A DNA stretch of 33,454 nucleotides from NCBI GenBank assembly GCA_946541745.1, contig CAMNJY010000008.1, forward strand, positions 1 to 33,454, in the 5' to 3' direction. Position 1 is the stretch's first letter. Every line of letters begins with the position of its first letter. Of this stretch, positions 7,095 through 18,300 are shown piece after piece. Below the pieces are notes generated by a model, which worked only from the letters and a program-made list of their open reading frames with translations, was not told the origin of the DNA and did not search any database. The position numbers were made by a program, and so were the translations under genes. This DNA is from an uncultured Prevotellaceae bacterium (GTDB lineage Bacteria; Bacteroidota; Bacteroidia; Bacteroidales; Bacteroidaceae).

Positions 7095-8246
7095 ATGGAC
7101 AATAAAGAGACCAAACGACAGCGCCCCACAGGAGGCGACAAGTGCTATGAGGCCAATAAGGGCAACAGACCCATGGGCCTCATTGCCCTTGCCGCCCTGT
7201 TCGCCCTCACGGCCTGCTCCGGCGAGCGCGCTGAGGAGGTGCCCCCTCAGCCGGTGCCCGCCGCGGTCCCCATCAGCTTCAGCAGCTCCTTGGCCGACGG
7301 CACCGAGGTGACCCGCAGCACGACACCGCTCGAGGCAACGGCCCAGACCTTCCACGTCTACGGCTACAAGAACATGAGCTACGGCGAAACGGCCGGCTAC
7401 GGCGACCTGCAGCAGGTGTTCCCGGGCTACCGGGTGAACTGGGTGGCGAACTCGGCCAACAGTTCTGCCACCAACAGCGACGGCTGGGAATACCTGGGCC
7501 AGCAGCCCGCCGGCCAGCAGGAACAGACCATCAAATACTGGGACTGGAGCGCCAGGGCCTACCGGTTTCTGGCCTTTGCCGAAGTGTCGGCCACCGGCAC
7601 GGTGACGGCCACCGCCGCGCCCACGGCCTGCAGGCTGACCTTCAGCGCCGACGCCACCACCCAAAGCGCCATCGACGACACCCCCTACTACAGCCGCCTG
7701 TGGTTCAGCACCGGCAATGCCGCCGACTATCCCGACCGGCCGTTCGGCAGGCCCGTGAAGCTCGTCTTCATGAAGCCCTACGCCAAGGTGCGCTACATGT
7801 TCACCTTTGCCGACCCCGCCGACGAAGCCATAGCGTCGCTCAGCCAGACAAGCTTCCGGCCCACTGACCTGGCCAGGACCATCAACCGCAAATCCACCGT
7901 CACCGTGGCCTACCCCCTCACGGGCACCGACACCCGCGAGCAATGGGCGCTGAGCGCCATCGACCAGGGAGCGGCCCTGACGGCGTTCACCGTCACCGGC
8001 GATTTCTACTATGTGCTGCCCGCCGCCGACCAGGGAACCTACACGGTGGCCGTCAGCGTCAACGGCACGGAGCAGACCGCCGTCGTGCCCGCCGAGTTCA
8101 TGAACTGGGAGCCGGGCTATGAGTACACCTACATCTTCAAAATCCTCGACGTCAGCGGGGGAGGCATCGTACTCGAGTCCGTGCAGGCCAGTTTCACCCC
8201 GTGGCAGGTGGTCGGCAACATGGAGCACGAAGTGTATAACTGGTAA
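7095..8246 (+). CDS. Fimbrillin-like lipoprotein, paralogue of the upstream subunit
   Basis: The 383-residue product is lipidated at Cys41 (lipobox LTAC) if started at 7095; a second in-frame ATG at 7173 gives a more compact signal peptide and is an alternative start. The open frame extends further upstream, overlapping the previous gene, but that part has no protein character. It shares with the first fimbrillin the pattern GWEYLGQQP, EQTIKYWDWSARAYRFLAFA, PVKLVFMKPYAKVRYMFTF and NWEPGYEYTYIFKI, and ends in a strand containing FTPWQVV, as is usual for Mfa-like proteins. A TRS motif at Arg74 lies 33 residues after the lipid Cys. GC-rich codon use contrasts with the preceding gene. Expected to be a minor or accessory pilin exported to the outer membrane. 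Confidence 0.82.
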   Translation: MDNKETKRQRPTGGDKCYEANKGNRPMGLIALAALFALTACSGERAEEVPPQPVPAAVPISFSSSLADGTEVTRSTTPLEATAQTFHVYGYKNMSYGETAGYGDLQQVFPGYRVNWVANSANSSATNSDGWEYLGQQPAGQQEQTIKYWDWSARAYRFLAFAEVSATGTVTATAAPTACRLTFSADATTQSAIDDTPYYSRLWFSTGNAADYPDRPFGRPVKLVFMKPYAKVRYMFTFADPADEAIASLSQTSFRPTDLARTINRKSTVTVAYPLTGTDTREQWALSAIDQGAALTAFTVTGDFYYVLPAADQGTYTVAVSVNGTEQTAVVPAEFMNWEPGYEYTYIFKILDVSGGGIVLESVQASFTPWQVVGNMEHEVYNW

Positions 8247-8261
8247 ACACCATAACAAGAC

Positions 8262-9362
8262 ATGAAGACAACCCTTCACCATATAGCCCGCCTCGCAGTG
8301 ACCATCGCCATGGCCACCCTGGGCAGCTGTGCTGACGACCAGCCCGAGAGGCAGTGGCAGACCGTGGAGCTGCGCGCCCTCAGCCCCTCGTTCCTGCTGG
8401 TGGAGCCGTTCACCCGCGCCGTGGCGTGGCCCACGGGCTACTACGACTACAGCGACGTGGAGGCCGGCGGCGACTACGCCCTGCAGGCACCAATGCTGAG
8501 CAAGACCATCGGCGCGTGCTTCACTCAGGGCACGACGGAGAGCTACAACCAGTTCGCCTACAACAGCACCGAGCACAGATGGCACACCACCGCAGACCTG
8601 ACGGAGGGCACCTACCAGCTTTACGGGTTTATACCCGCCGGCGACGTGCTGACGCACACCATCAGCCCCGTGGACGGCGACTTCGCCAACGGGGCCACGC
8701 TGACGCTCACCGGGCTGAAGGCCGTCACCGCCTCTGACGTGTGCATCATCGTAGGGGCCAAGGAGGGCACGGGACCGGAGACCGTCGAGGGTCTCGCCAC
8801 CGGGCGGTTCCAGACCGTCATCGGCGAGAGCGGCAAGAAGTACCTCTTCCTGCTCTTCGACCACCTCTACGCCGGCGTGCGCTTCAGCTTCAAGGTGGAT
8901 GCCGGCTACGCCGCGCTGCGCACCGTCAAGCTGAAGAAGCTGGAGATGACCGCCACCGCCCCGCCACGGGTGAACGCCGTCGTCCGGATAGAGCAGACCA
9001 ACGACGGCTCGACGCCTGTCAAGAGCGTCGCCTTCAGCGAGTATGAGGGCAGCACTCAGTTTACAGAGACCATCTATAGCGGCGGCGACATCACGCTCAC
9101 CACCAGCCCCTCGCTCTTCAAGGCCTGCTTCGTGCCACAGACGGTGAGCAGCTTCAGGATACGCAGCACGTACGACGTCTACGACCGCCGCGGCAACCTC
9201 ATACGCCAGAACTGCACGGCAGAGAACGCCGTCAGCCTGGGCGAATACATACACTTGGCGCGAGGCAGGATGTTCACCGTCAACATGACCGTGAACCCCA
9301 CCTATTTATATATGCTCTCCGACCCGGACTTGGACAACCCGACGGTGAAGATTGAGAATTGA
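8262..9362 (+). CDS. Fimbrillin-like lipoprotein, possible minor or tip subunit
   Basis: The 366-residue product has a lipoprotein signal ending LGSC (Cys23) and a PFTRA motif at Arg52. The body has a two-sandwich fimbrillin-like pattern: GTYQLYGFIPAGD, LTLTGLKAVTASDVCIIVGA, FLLFDHLYAGVRFSFKVDAG, then a second half with TVKLKKLEMTATAPPRVNAV and a C-terminal LARGRMFTVNMTVNPTYLYML strand segment. The VRFSFKV-type strand followed by lists of beta strands is typical of FimB/Mfa-like accessory subunits. It begins 15 bases after the previous gene, and the following giant gene starts 27 bases after its stop, so all are probably one transcript. Its exact role cannot be told. Confidence 0.75.
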   Translation: MKTTLHHIARLAVTIAMATLGSCADDQPERQWQTVELRALSPSFLLVEPFTRAVAWPTGYYDYSDVEAGGDYALQAPMLSKTIGACFTQGTTESYNQFAYNSTEHRWHTTADLTEGTYQLYGFIPAGDVLTHTISPVDGDFANGATLTLTGLKAVTASDVCIIVGAKEGTGPETVEGLATGRFQTVIGESGKKYLFLLFDHLYAGVRFSFKVDAGYAALRTVKLKKLEMTATAPPRVNAVVRIEQTNDGSTPVKSVAFSEYEGSTQFTETIYSGGDITLTTSPSLFKACFVPQTVSSFRIRSTYDVYDRRGNLIRQNCTAENAVSLGEYIHLARGRMFTVNMTVNPTYLYMLSDPDLDNPTVKIEN

Positions 9363-9389
9363 ACATTGAGGATTGAAAATCGAAGATTG

Positions 9390-12300
9390 ATGATGAAGAT
9401 ATATAGTTATAGTAAGAGCAGGAGTAAACGTAGAACGACCGTGCTGGCGCTGTTGCTGAACATCGCCACGCTGGGGGTCGTGTTGCCCACGGGCCAGCTA
9501 CAGCGCTCCGTCTTCCATCTTCAGTCAGCCCAGGCCCAGATCCACATCGGCGGCAACGTCTACGGCGGTGGCAACGCCGGCGACCTGACAGGCAGCACCA
9601 GCGTCACCGTGCGCGCCGGCAACCTGGAGGGCAGTGTCTTTGGCGGTGCCCGTCAGGCCAACGTTGGCGGCAACACCTTCGTCCATGTCGACGGCGAGCA
9701 TATCAGCGGCGACATCACCATCAACTACGTCTATGGCGGCAACGACATATCGGGCACCGTAGGCAACAACAGTGAAGCCACAAGAACCGTGCCGGCGGAA
9801 CTGCAGAAAGCCACCGCCAACGGCATTGACGACAGCTATGACGCCTTTACCCTCGTCACGCCGGAGCGGACGGTGACGAGCACCACCGGCGAAGGCGGCC
9901 AGGCCGTCACCACCACGTCGCAGCCCTTCAGCATCTTCATAGGCCAGATGTTCGGCGGCGGCAACGGTGCCTACGACTACCGGGCAGGCACGGCCGAGAC
10001 CAACCCTTACTTCGGCATGACGCTGCCCGAAGTGAACAAGACCTACCAGGAAATACGGGGCGGCACCTACGGCTACGTCTTCGCCGGCGGCAACAACGCC
10101 ACGGTGAAGGGGGCGGCCGACATCTGCATCGACAACGCCGTGGAGCCGATGACCGCCAACGGGCACCTCACCCTGCCCGAGACCGTCAACCTAAGCAACC
10201 TGTCGGCAGAACTGGACAAGCCCTACAACCAGCGACTGATGGACATGGGGCTGAACATCACCACCTTCAAGCGCGGCTATAACTTCCAGCGCGTCTTCGG
10301 CGGCAACAACATGGCCGACATGCACATACAGCCCACATGGCACTTGGAGGACGGCAAGATAGGCAGCCTCTACAGCGGCGGCAACGAGGGCGACATGACC
10401 TCGCCCATAGGCCTGCTGCTGGAGATAGGCAAGAAAGACCCTGCCACGGGCCTTGTCAGACCCTCTGAGATTGAGGTGGTCAACGTCTTCGGCGGCTGCC
10501 GCAAGGCCAACGTGGAGCCGCTCGACGCCCCCCGCGAGGAGGGTGGAGAGGCTGTCACGGAAATCTTGTCGCCCGAGGGCTACAAGTTTCCCAACGACCT
10601 CGCCGCACGTGTGCTCGTGCGCAGCGGACACATCACCAACGTCTACGGCGGCAACGACATCACCGGCCACGTGCGCGGCGGCACCGCCATAGGTGTCTAC
10701 ACCACCATCGGCGGCAGCGTCTACGGCGGCGGCAACGGCTCCTATGCCTATACCGACAACGACAAGTTCAAGGGCGACGTGCTCTGGGGCGACTTCTACT
10801 ACGACGTGAACAGCATCCTCGGCAACGCGGAGGGCACGGCGTTCACCGGCCTGCAGTCGGCCGAGGCCCTCAACCGTCACCGCCCCAACGCCGAGCAGGT
10901 GTCAATACGCATCTGGGGACCCGACGAAGCCACCCCCACCGTGGTCAAAGGCGCCGTCTATCTTGGCGGCAACAGCGCCTCGCTGGCCACGAGCAGCAAG
11001 GCGAAGCCCAAGGTGGAGCTGAAGATAGGCTCGCACGTCATTGCCGAGAGCGTCTTCCTCGGCAACAACGGCGAGAACATGGTGGATGCGCAGGAGGGCG
11101 GCGTGCTGTGGCAGTATGCCCAGAAGCAGCTTCACTATCAGACCGGCTCCACCGAGAGCGAGGAGGAGGTGGCCTTCAGCACGATGGACCTCACCGACAA
11201 GGAGGTGTTTGCCAAATACATGGAGGGTTGCGCCATGAAGCTCATACCCAGCGTGGTGTTCGACAACGAGGCCAACGGCGACCCCGACACCTATTTAGGC
11301 CACACGGCCTACATAGGCTCCTTTTTCTGTGGCGGCAACGTGGGCAGCATGATGATTGACGGCGTTGAGCAGATAAACTTCAACCACAAGGTGACCATCT
11401 ACGACAAACTCGTGGGCGGCTGCAACAAGGCCAATGTCGAGGCCCACGACGGGATGAACGCCTTCTACGAGGGCGGACTGCTCGGCAGCAGGGATGCCGC
11501 CACGGGCAACAAGCTGGTGCTCGACCTGGAGGGTCTGCAGATAGAGCCCAAGCGGTGGGCCGACGACAGCAAGACAGCCCTGGTATGGAACGTGATTGAC
11601 GGCGAAGGAGAGCCGACCACCGTGCCCACCGCACTGCCCGCAGGCGGCACCCCCACCGACGCCGACAAGGCACGCCGCCTGAAGAACGGCCACGTGTACG
11701 GAGGCTGCTATGAGAGCGGACACGTGGACGGCAACGTGGTCATCAACATCAACGAGACCCTCATGGACCGCAACAAACTCTTCGACAAGCTGGAATATGA
11801 GAGCGGCGAACCCAAGCTCTACGAGGGCGGCTACAAAATCACGCAGCGCAACACCGGCGTCATACTCAACGAGCAGGGCATGGACGTGCTCGGGTCGGCC
11901 CTCAACATCTTCGGCGGCGGCTACGGCCGCTACTCCGAAATCTGGGGATCTACCACCATCAACCTCAACAAGGGCTACGTCTTCCAGATATTCGGCGGCG
12001 GCGAGAAGGGAGCCGTTGGCAAGCGCAAAGAAACGGCGGCAGGTATGCCCGACAAGGATGACAACGGCGACTACAGCTACGACTACAACGCAGCCTACAG
12101 CACCACCATCAACCTCAAGGGCGACAGCCGATGGCCGGGCGTTGCCCGCTTTGCCGACGGCGACGACCCCGGCATGGCCGAGGCCGAGTTCATCTACGGC
12201 GGCGGCTTCGAGGGCATCATTGCCGGCGACACCCATGTCTACTTAGGCAACGGGCGCATCTTCAACAGCTTTGCCGGCTCATGCAACGCCGACATCCTGG

Positions 12301-15300
12301 GACACACAGAGACCTACGTGGGTCTCAACACCAGCAACGCCAACGACACCGGCTTCCCCTGGATTCGCGACCACATCTACGGCGGCAACGACCTGGGCGG
12401 CGAAATCAAGGGCAGCGCCAGCTTCGCCAGCCACGTCAGCACCGAGGCCGCCGGCATGGTGTACCACCCCGCTGGGGCGGGCGTGGCCGAGCCCACCACC
12501 GCCTCAGCCTACACCGAATACCTGCAAGGCCACGTGGGCAACATCTTCGGCGGCTGCTACGGCGACTATGACTACACGTCGGCACCCTATAAGGAGCACG
12601 TGAAAAAGAAGCCCGCACTGGACAACGCCTTTGTCAACATTCGCCCGATAACCAACGAAGGCAACGCCTTCACCCATGTCTTTGGTGCCGGCCAGGGCTA
12701 CAGCGGCTACCGTGAGGGCGACAACTCGCAAAACCGCAGCTACGTCCTCATAGACATCAGGCAGAGCGTGGACAAATTCAAGACGGCCGAGGTGTTCGGG
12801 GCTGGAGCCTACGACGGCTTAGGCATGGATTTCAAGCCGGAAGACGTGACGACCGCCAATGCCGACAAGGCCACGGCTATCATCGACCTCGTCCACGGCG
12901 AACTGAGTGCCGCATACGGCGGCAGCTTCAACGAGGGCATCACCCGGCGCACCATGGTCAACGTGCCGGCCGGCGCCACCGTCAAGATAGGGAAAATATT
13001 CGGTGGGGCTTACGGCAACTCAACCGTCAGGCCCTGCGACGTCTATGAGTCGAATGTCAACTATGCGAGCCACGACGCTGAGACGTCGGCCATCTACGGC
13101 GGCAACAACAGTGAGCGCCGCACCGTCTACACCAAGGTCAACATCGGCTCGAAAGTGTATTCCAACAAGCAGCGGGGCTACACCGCCTCGGTCTATGGAG
13201 CAGGCTTCGGTCCCAACACCTGGGCCGAATACACGGAGGTGGCCCTCAACAGCGGTGCCGAAGTCTATGAGGTCTATGGCGGCGGCCAGAACGGAAAGGT
13301 GTTCAACGCCGAGAGCGTACAGGCTTACATGCAAGCCTATAAGACCACCCCGCCGGCCACCATCACGACCGACCAGTACTCCGGCGACTGGAAGACCGAA
13401 GCATGGCCTGAAGCCTGGACGTTTGGCAAGTACTACACCCCTGACGAGGGCTTCACCAACTACAACACCGACAGCAAGTTCAACCTCAGCAACGCATCGC
13501 TGGTGAGGACAGCCGAGATGGACGACCGCGACAGGAAAAGCTACCGCTACAACACCAACGTCATCATCAACGAGGGAGCCACCGTGGCGGGCTATGCCTA
13601 TGGCGGCGGCCGAGGCGCCGGGGCCACCATTGCCGGCACCACCTACATAGCACTGCTGGGAGGCACGGTGGTCAAAGACCTCTATGCGGCCGGTACCAGC
13701 GGTGCCGTGATTGACATGATGGGGATAGGCCACTATGACCAGACAGCCAACCCCAACGGCTTCACCGCCAGCAGCAACGCCTACATCCTCGGCGGAACGG
13801 CACGCAACGTCTATGGCGGCGGATGGGAGGGCCATGTAGGCTACCATATCGGCAACGTGGAACAGTCTAACGACCATGACATCGACGGCGAGACCCACGT
13901 CGTCATCGGCCGCCCCGGCGGCACCAGCCTGACCGACGGACAGCCCGCCATTGCGCGCAACGTCTACGGTGGAGGCGAGGGCGGCTCCATCTACGGCAAG
14001 GCTCACGTCACCATGAACAACGGCTACATCGGCTACCGCTACACAGTGCCCGGCGGTTCCACCACCGGGACTTACGCAGAGGTGCTTGACGACGCCACCG
14101 AGGGCGACAACCTGCTCGACAAGGCCGGCAACATCTTCGGCGGCGGCTACGTGGCCAACAGCTTCACCGACGAGTCGGCCATCAAGATGTATGGCGGCAC
14201 CGTGCGCGGCTCGCTCTACGGCGGCGGCGAGATAGGCCCCATAGGCCGCGGCACGGCATTGCCCGAGAAACAGGCCAGCAGGCCCGAGTGGGCCTTCGTC
14301 AACAATGAGGCCACCATCTACAAGGGCGGCAAGGCCAGCGTAGAGCTGTATGGCGGCCACGTCATGCGCAACGTCTTCGGAGGAGGGCGCGGCTTCGACA
14401 ACTGGGGCGGCGACGGCACCAAATTCATGTCGGAGGAGGTGCTGGCCACGCTCGACAAAAGTGTGAAGGGCTTCGTCTTCGGCAGCACCGACGTGCATAT
14501 CCGCGGCGGCGAGGTGGGTACGGTCTACAACGTCACTCACGGCGGTTACGGCAACGTCTTCGGCGGCGGCGACGTGGGCTACGTCTACAGTGCTACGGGC
14601 ACGAAAAAAGGCGTGCGCAAGACCCAGGCCCTGAGCGAGATGACCAACGGGCTGCCCAACGACGGCGGCGGCTACTACTACAGCAAATGGGTAGAAGAAG
14701 ACCGCATCCAGTGCGAGCTGAGCCTCGACTGCAACGTCGTGGTAGAGCCGTACTGCCAAGTGAAGCCTGGGCAGGAAATCACCATCAACAACACCTACAC
14801 CGAGGGCCAGTACGTACCCACAGAGGAGCTGAACAGCCTTCTCAACAAGACGGCCGACAAAGCCCAGTGGGACAAAATCAACTACGAGAGCGGCGTCACC
14901 ATCCACAACGCCGTCTTCGCCGGCGGCAATGTCACCATTGGTTCCGACCTGACCTACGTCAACACCGGCACCGTCTACGGCAACGTCTCCGCCGCCCTGC
15001 GCGATGTCTACAACCGCGACCTCATCACCATCGGCACCGAGCATACCGGCGGCCTCTACGGCGACGGCAACCTCACCATGGTCGACGGCTGGCGCGAACT
15101 GCACATCGACAATTTCGGCACCGACTACTACAGCCAGAACCAGGAGATAAGCAAGGAGGAGTACGACAACATGAGCGACAGGGAGCGTGCCTACTTCGTG
15201 CTCAACTACCGCTGCAAGAGTGAGGTCACCGACAATAACGGCACCGTCCACGGCAAGGGTTCCCGCATGACCAGCGACGAGTTTAAAGATGCCTTTGCCT

Positions 15301-18300
15301 ATGAGGTATACCCCAACATCGAAGACAATCCCTCCTACCAAGCCGGCTTCATCCTCGCCGACGGCACCCCCAACCCCGAATACTTCGAGGAACTGGGCTT
15401 CTGCTCACTCTATGCCGGCCGACTGCTCAACACCATACAGCGCTGCGACATGGCCGCCATCTGGGGCAGCCGCATCGTGCTGCAGGGCGCCCGCGACCGC
15501 GTGCCAGAGAAAGCCGACTACGCACGCTACACGCTGAACCGCGTGGGCGAACTATCGCTCAACCAGCGGAAAGCCCAGAACACGTCGGAGCCGAAAGACA
15601 ACAAGAAGCATGGCAACTACTTCGGCATCTACAGCATGGTGAACTACTTGGGCAACCTGACCAGCGACGTGTTCTTCATCACCAATGAGCAGGCCACGGC
15701 CGCCGGGGTGTCGAACGACGAATACTCCTACATACGCACCACCAACAGCAGCAGGGAGGAGAATGCCGCCAACGGCACCACCACCTACTATGAGTGGAAA
15801 AAGAGTCACGCGGGACAGCCCAACCGCAACAACGCCACCTGTCCCAACAAAGTCAGTCTGGCATCGGGCGTCTATCTGGAGCTTATCCGCGAGGAGAGCG
15901 AGAAAAAACCCGACAGCGAGAAGGAGTGGGGCCTTATCACGGGCGTGGTAGAGCTCGACCTCATCGACGTGAAGACCGGCCTCGGCGGCGGCTACGTCTA
16001 CGCCCGCAACCAGCACGGCACAAAGACGTGGCACCCGGAATGGAGCAAGGTGAACCTGTCGCCCTACAATGCCACGGCACGCACCTACAAGCGCTTCGTC
16101 TACGACGAGACGGAGTCAAACCTGAAGGAGATTGAAACCTCAGGCAACTTTGTCCACAACACCAAGCAGATAGTAGACGACTGCTACCCCAACGCCAATG
16201 CCTACCACGGCGCCGACAAGTCGCCAGCCCACTACTGGTACATCAAGGGCAGCGTCTACGTCTACGACCAATACATATCGGCCTATACCGGTGCCGCCTC
16301 GGCCTACGCCCAGACGGTGAGCATACCGCTGACCATTTCGGCAGCCTCGCACGGCAAGCTGACACTGCGCGACGTGCAGCCCAACCTCTATGCCTACTAT
16401 GGCGACGACTACGCTGACGGCCAGCGCCAGCCCCTCGGTACGGGCAGCGTCATCGTCAACGGCATCACCTATCACGCCGGCGACCCCATAGACTACTGGA
16501 GCTACCAGTCGCTGACCGCCGCCGACCAGCAGCACTTCGTACCCAAGGTTTACAACACCATCGCCGAGTGTGAGATAACTGTCAACGGCAAGACCACTAC
16601 CTACCCCGAGGGTACCGTCCTGCTGCCCAACGACTACACGGCGCTGAAAAACCGTGTGCCTGCCATCGCCAACCCCGACAACGAGAACGACCCCGCAGGC
16701 CAATACATCTATGACAAGGAGCGCAAGGAGTGGGTCACCTTCGACCACGTCTTCCGCGAGGCCAACGTCATCGGCCACAACCAGGGCTTCATCCTCACCT
16801 ACGACATGAACAACCCAGGCCTGTGGGATGACTACTATACGCTGAAGACTGACAAGAACGAAAAGATTTCTGCTGAGGCCTACAACGAGAAGGACAAAAG
16901 CGGCAGCTACAAAGTAGACCACTCGCTCTACTACGAGAGTCCCACCTACTCGCCAAAGGTGAGCGGAGTGTACGGGCAGAAGGTGTACAAGCCGGGCGAC
17001 ATCATACCCTCCAGCGTATATCACAACTACACGGCCAACGTGGCAAGCTACGTTGGCGAAGGCCAGGCCACGGTAGCACAGGCTTACGTCATGACCGACT
17101 CCTGGAGCGGCAAGAACGTGAACGGCGAAGACCAGCAGCTGGCCAAGGGCACGCCCGTCTACGAGGCCAACTACGCCCCCGAAGTATGGGCCGCCATGCC
17201 CAAGGCTGAAGCCAAGCTCTGCACCAGTACGCTGCAGATTTCAGAAACGGAGTACATCTACGTAGGCCAGCTCATATCCACCGCCGAATATGACGGCCTG
17301 GCGAGCAGGCTTACCGGCGTCGCCCTCACCAACTATTTCGACGGAGCCTACTACGTCACCCAGGGTGGTAAGTACGGCGGTTCCTACTACACTACCAATC
17401 AGGCCTACCGCGCTCTTGACGCATGGTGCGACCTGTCGGCCACCGACCGCCAGAACTTCATCTTCAACTACGATGCCCTCGACCTGCTCATCGACCCCAC
17501 TTACGCCGGCGGCTACGGCTTCAAGCCGCAGTATGACGGCTACAAGCCGGGCACCACACAGAGGCAGATTGACATCCATTCGGCTACCGCTCAGTACGAC
17601 GGCCACACACCGCTCAGCCCGAACATCTACTCCACCACGCAACCGATTGACTACGAGGCTGAGTTCAGTCCTACCGACGTGCATCAGTCGGAATTAGGCA
17701 ATTACTACCACAACGACAGCCAGACACTGACATATACAGACGAAAACAACCAAACGGTCACTATCAACACCGGCTACGACGCCCGCATCAAGCGCCCAGC
17801 CTTTGAGGACATCCCCAACGAGCGGGTCCACTGGTCGCCCATCCTCATCAGCGCGCCTGGCACCTACTACGTGGTAAAGCAGCCCTTCATCCGCGGCGAC
17901 CTGCCCTACACCGTAGGACAGCAGATAGACCAGACGCTCTACAACTCACTGACGGACAATGAGCGGGCCAACAACATACGGGAGGTGAACATCACCGAAG
18001 AGTTGGCTGAGAAAGACGAGGATACCAACCAGTACAAGCAGAAATACTACTTCTACTGCCGCGAGTCCTACACCGTGGGCGAGAAGGGCGAAGGCGTCCC
18101 CTTCACAAGTCTGACGAATGTGGATAACAAAACCACCTATGCAGTGGGCGAGCCTGTGCCGCAAGACATCTTCATCACCGAGGACACCTACCGCTCGCTC
18201 CACAACCTGCAGACGGGCTTCATCATCCACGGCACGGCTCCTATTGAGACGGCCACCTTCTACGTGGCCCGCGAGCCAGACATCTACGACCTGAAGAAGG

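Noticed and set aside
9366-9389. TTG start for the first giant protein
   Set aside because: Two tandem ATG codons follow at 9390/9393 directly before the basic n-region of the signal sequence; the upstream eight residues come from a spacer-like ATTGA-repeated sequence.
9530-15080. CRISPR or other array interpretation of the periodic DNA repeats
   Set aside because: The repeats are coding, degenerate, irregularly spaced and stay in one frame.
13020-15341. Very long open frames on the minus strand opposite the giant genes and fimbrillin genes (for example 773 codons here and 761 codons at 6969-9254)
   Set aside because: They are Val/Ala/Gly/His/Asp-rich shadows created by high GC at third positions of the plus-strand genes; none shows a motif, signal peptide or sensible start.
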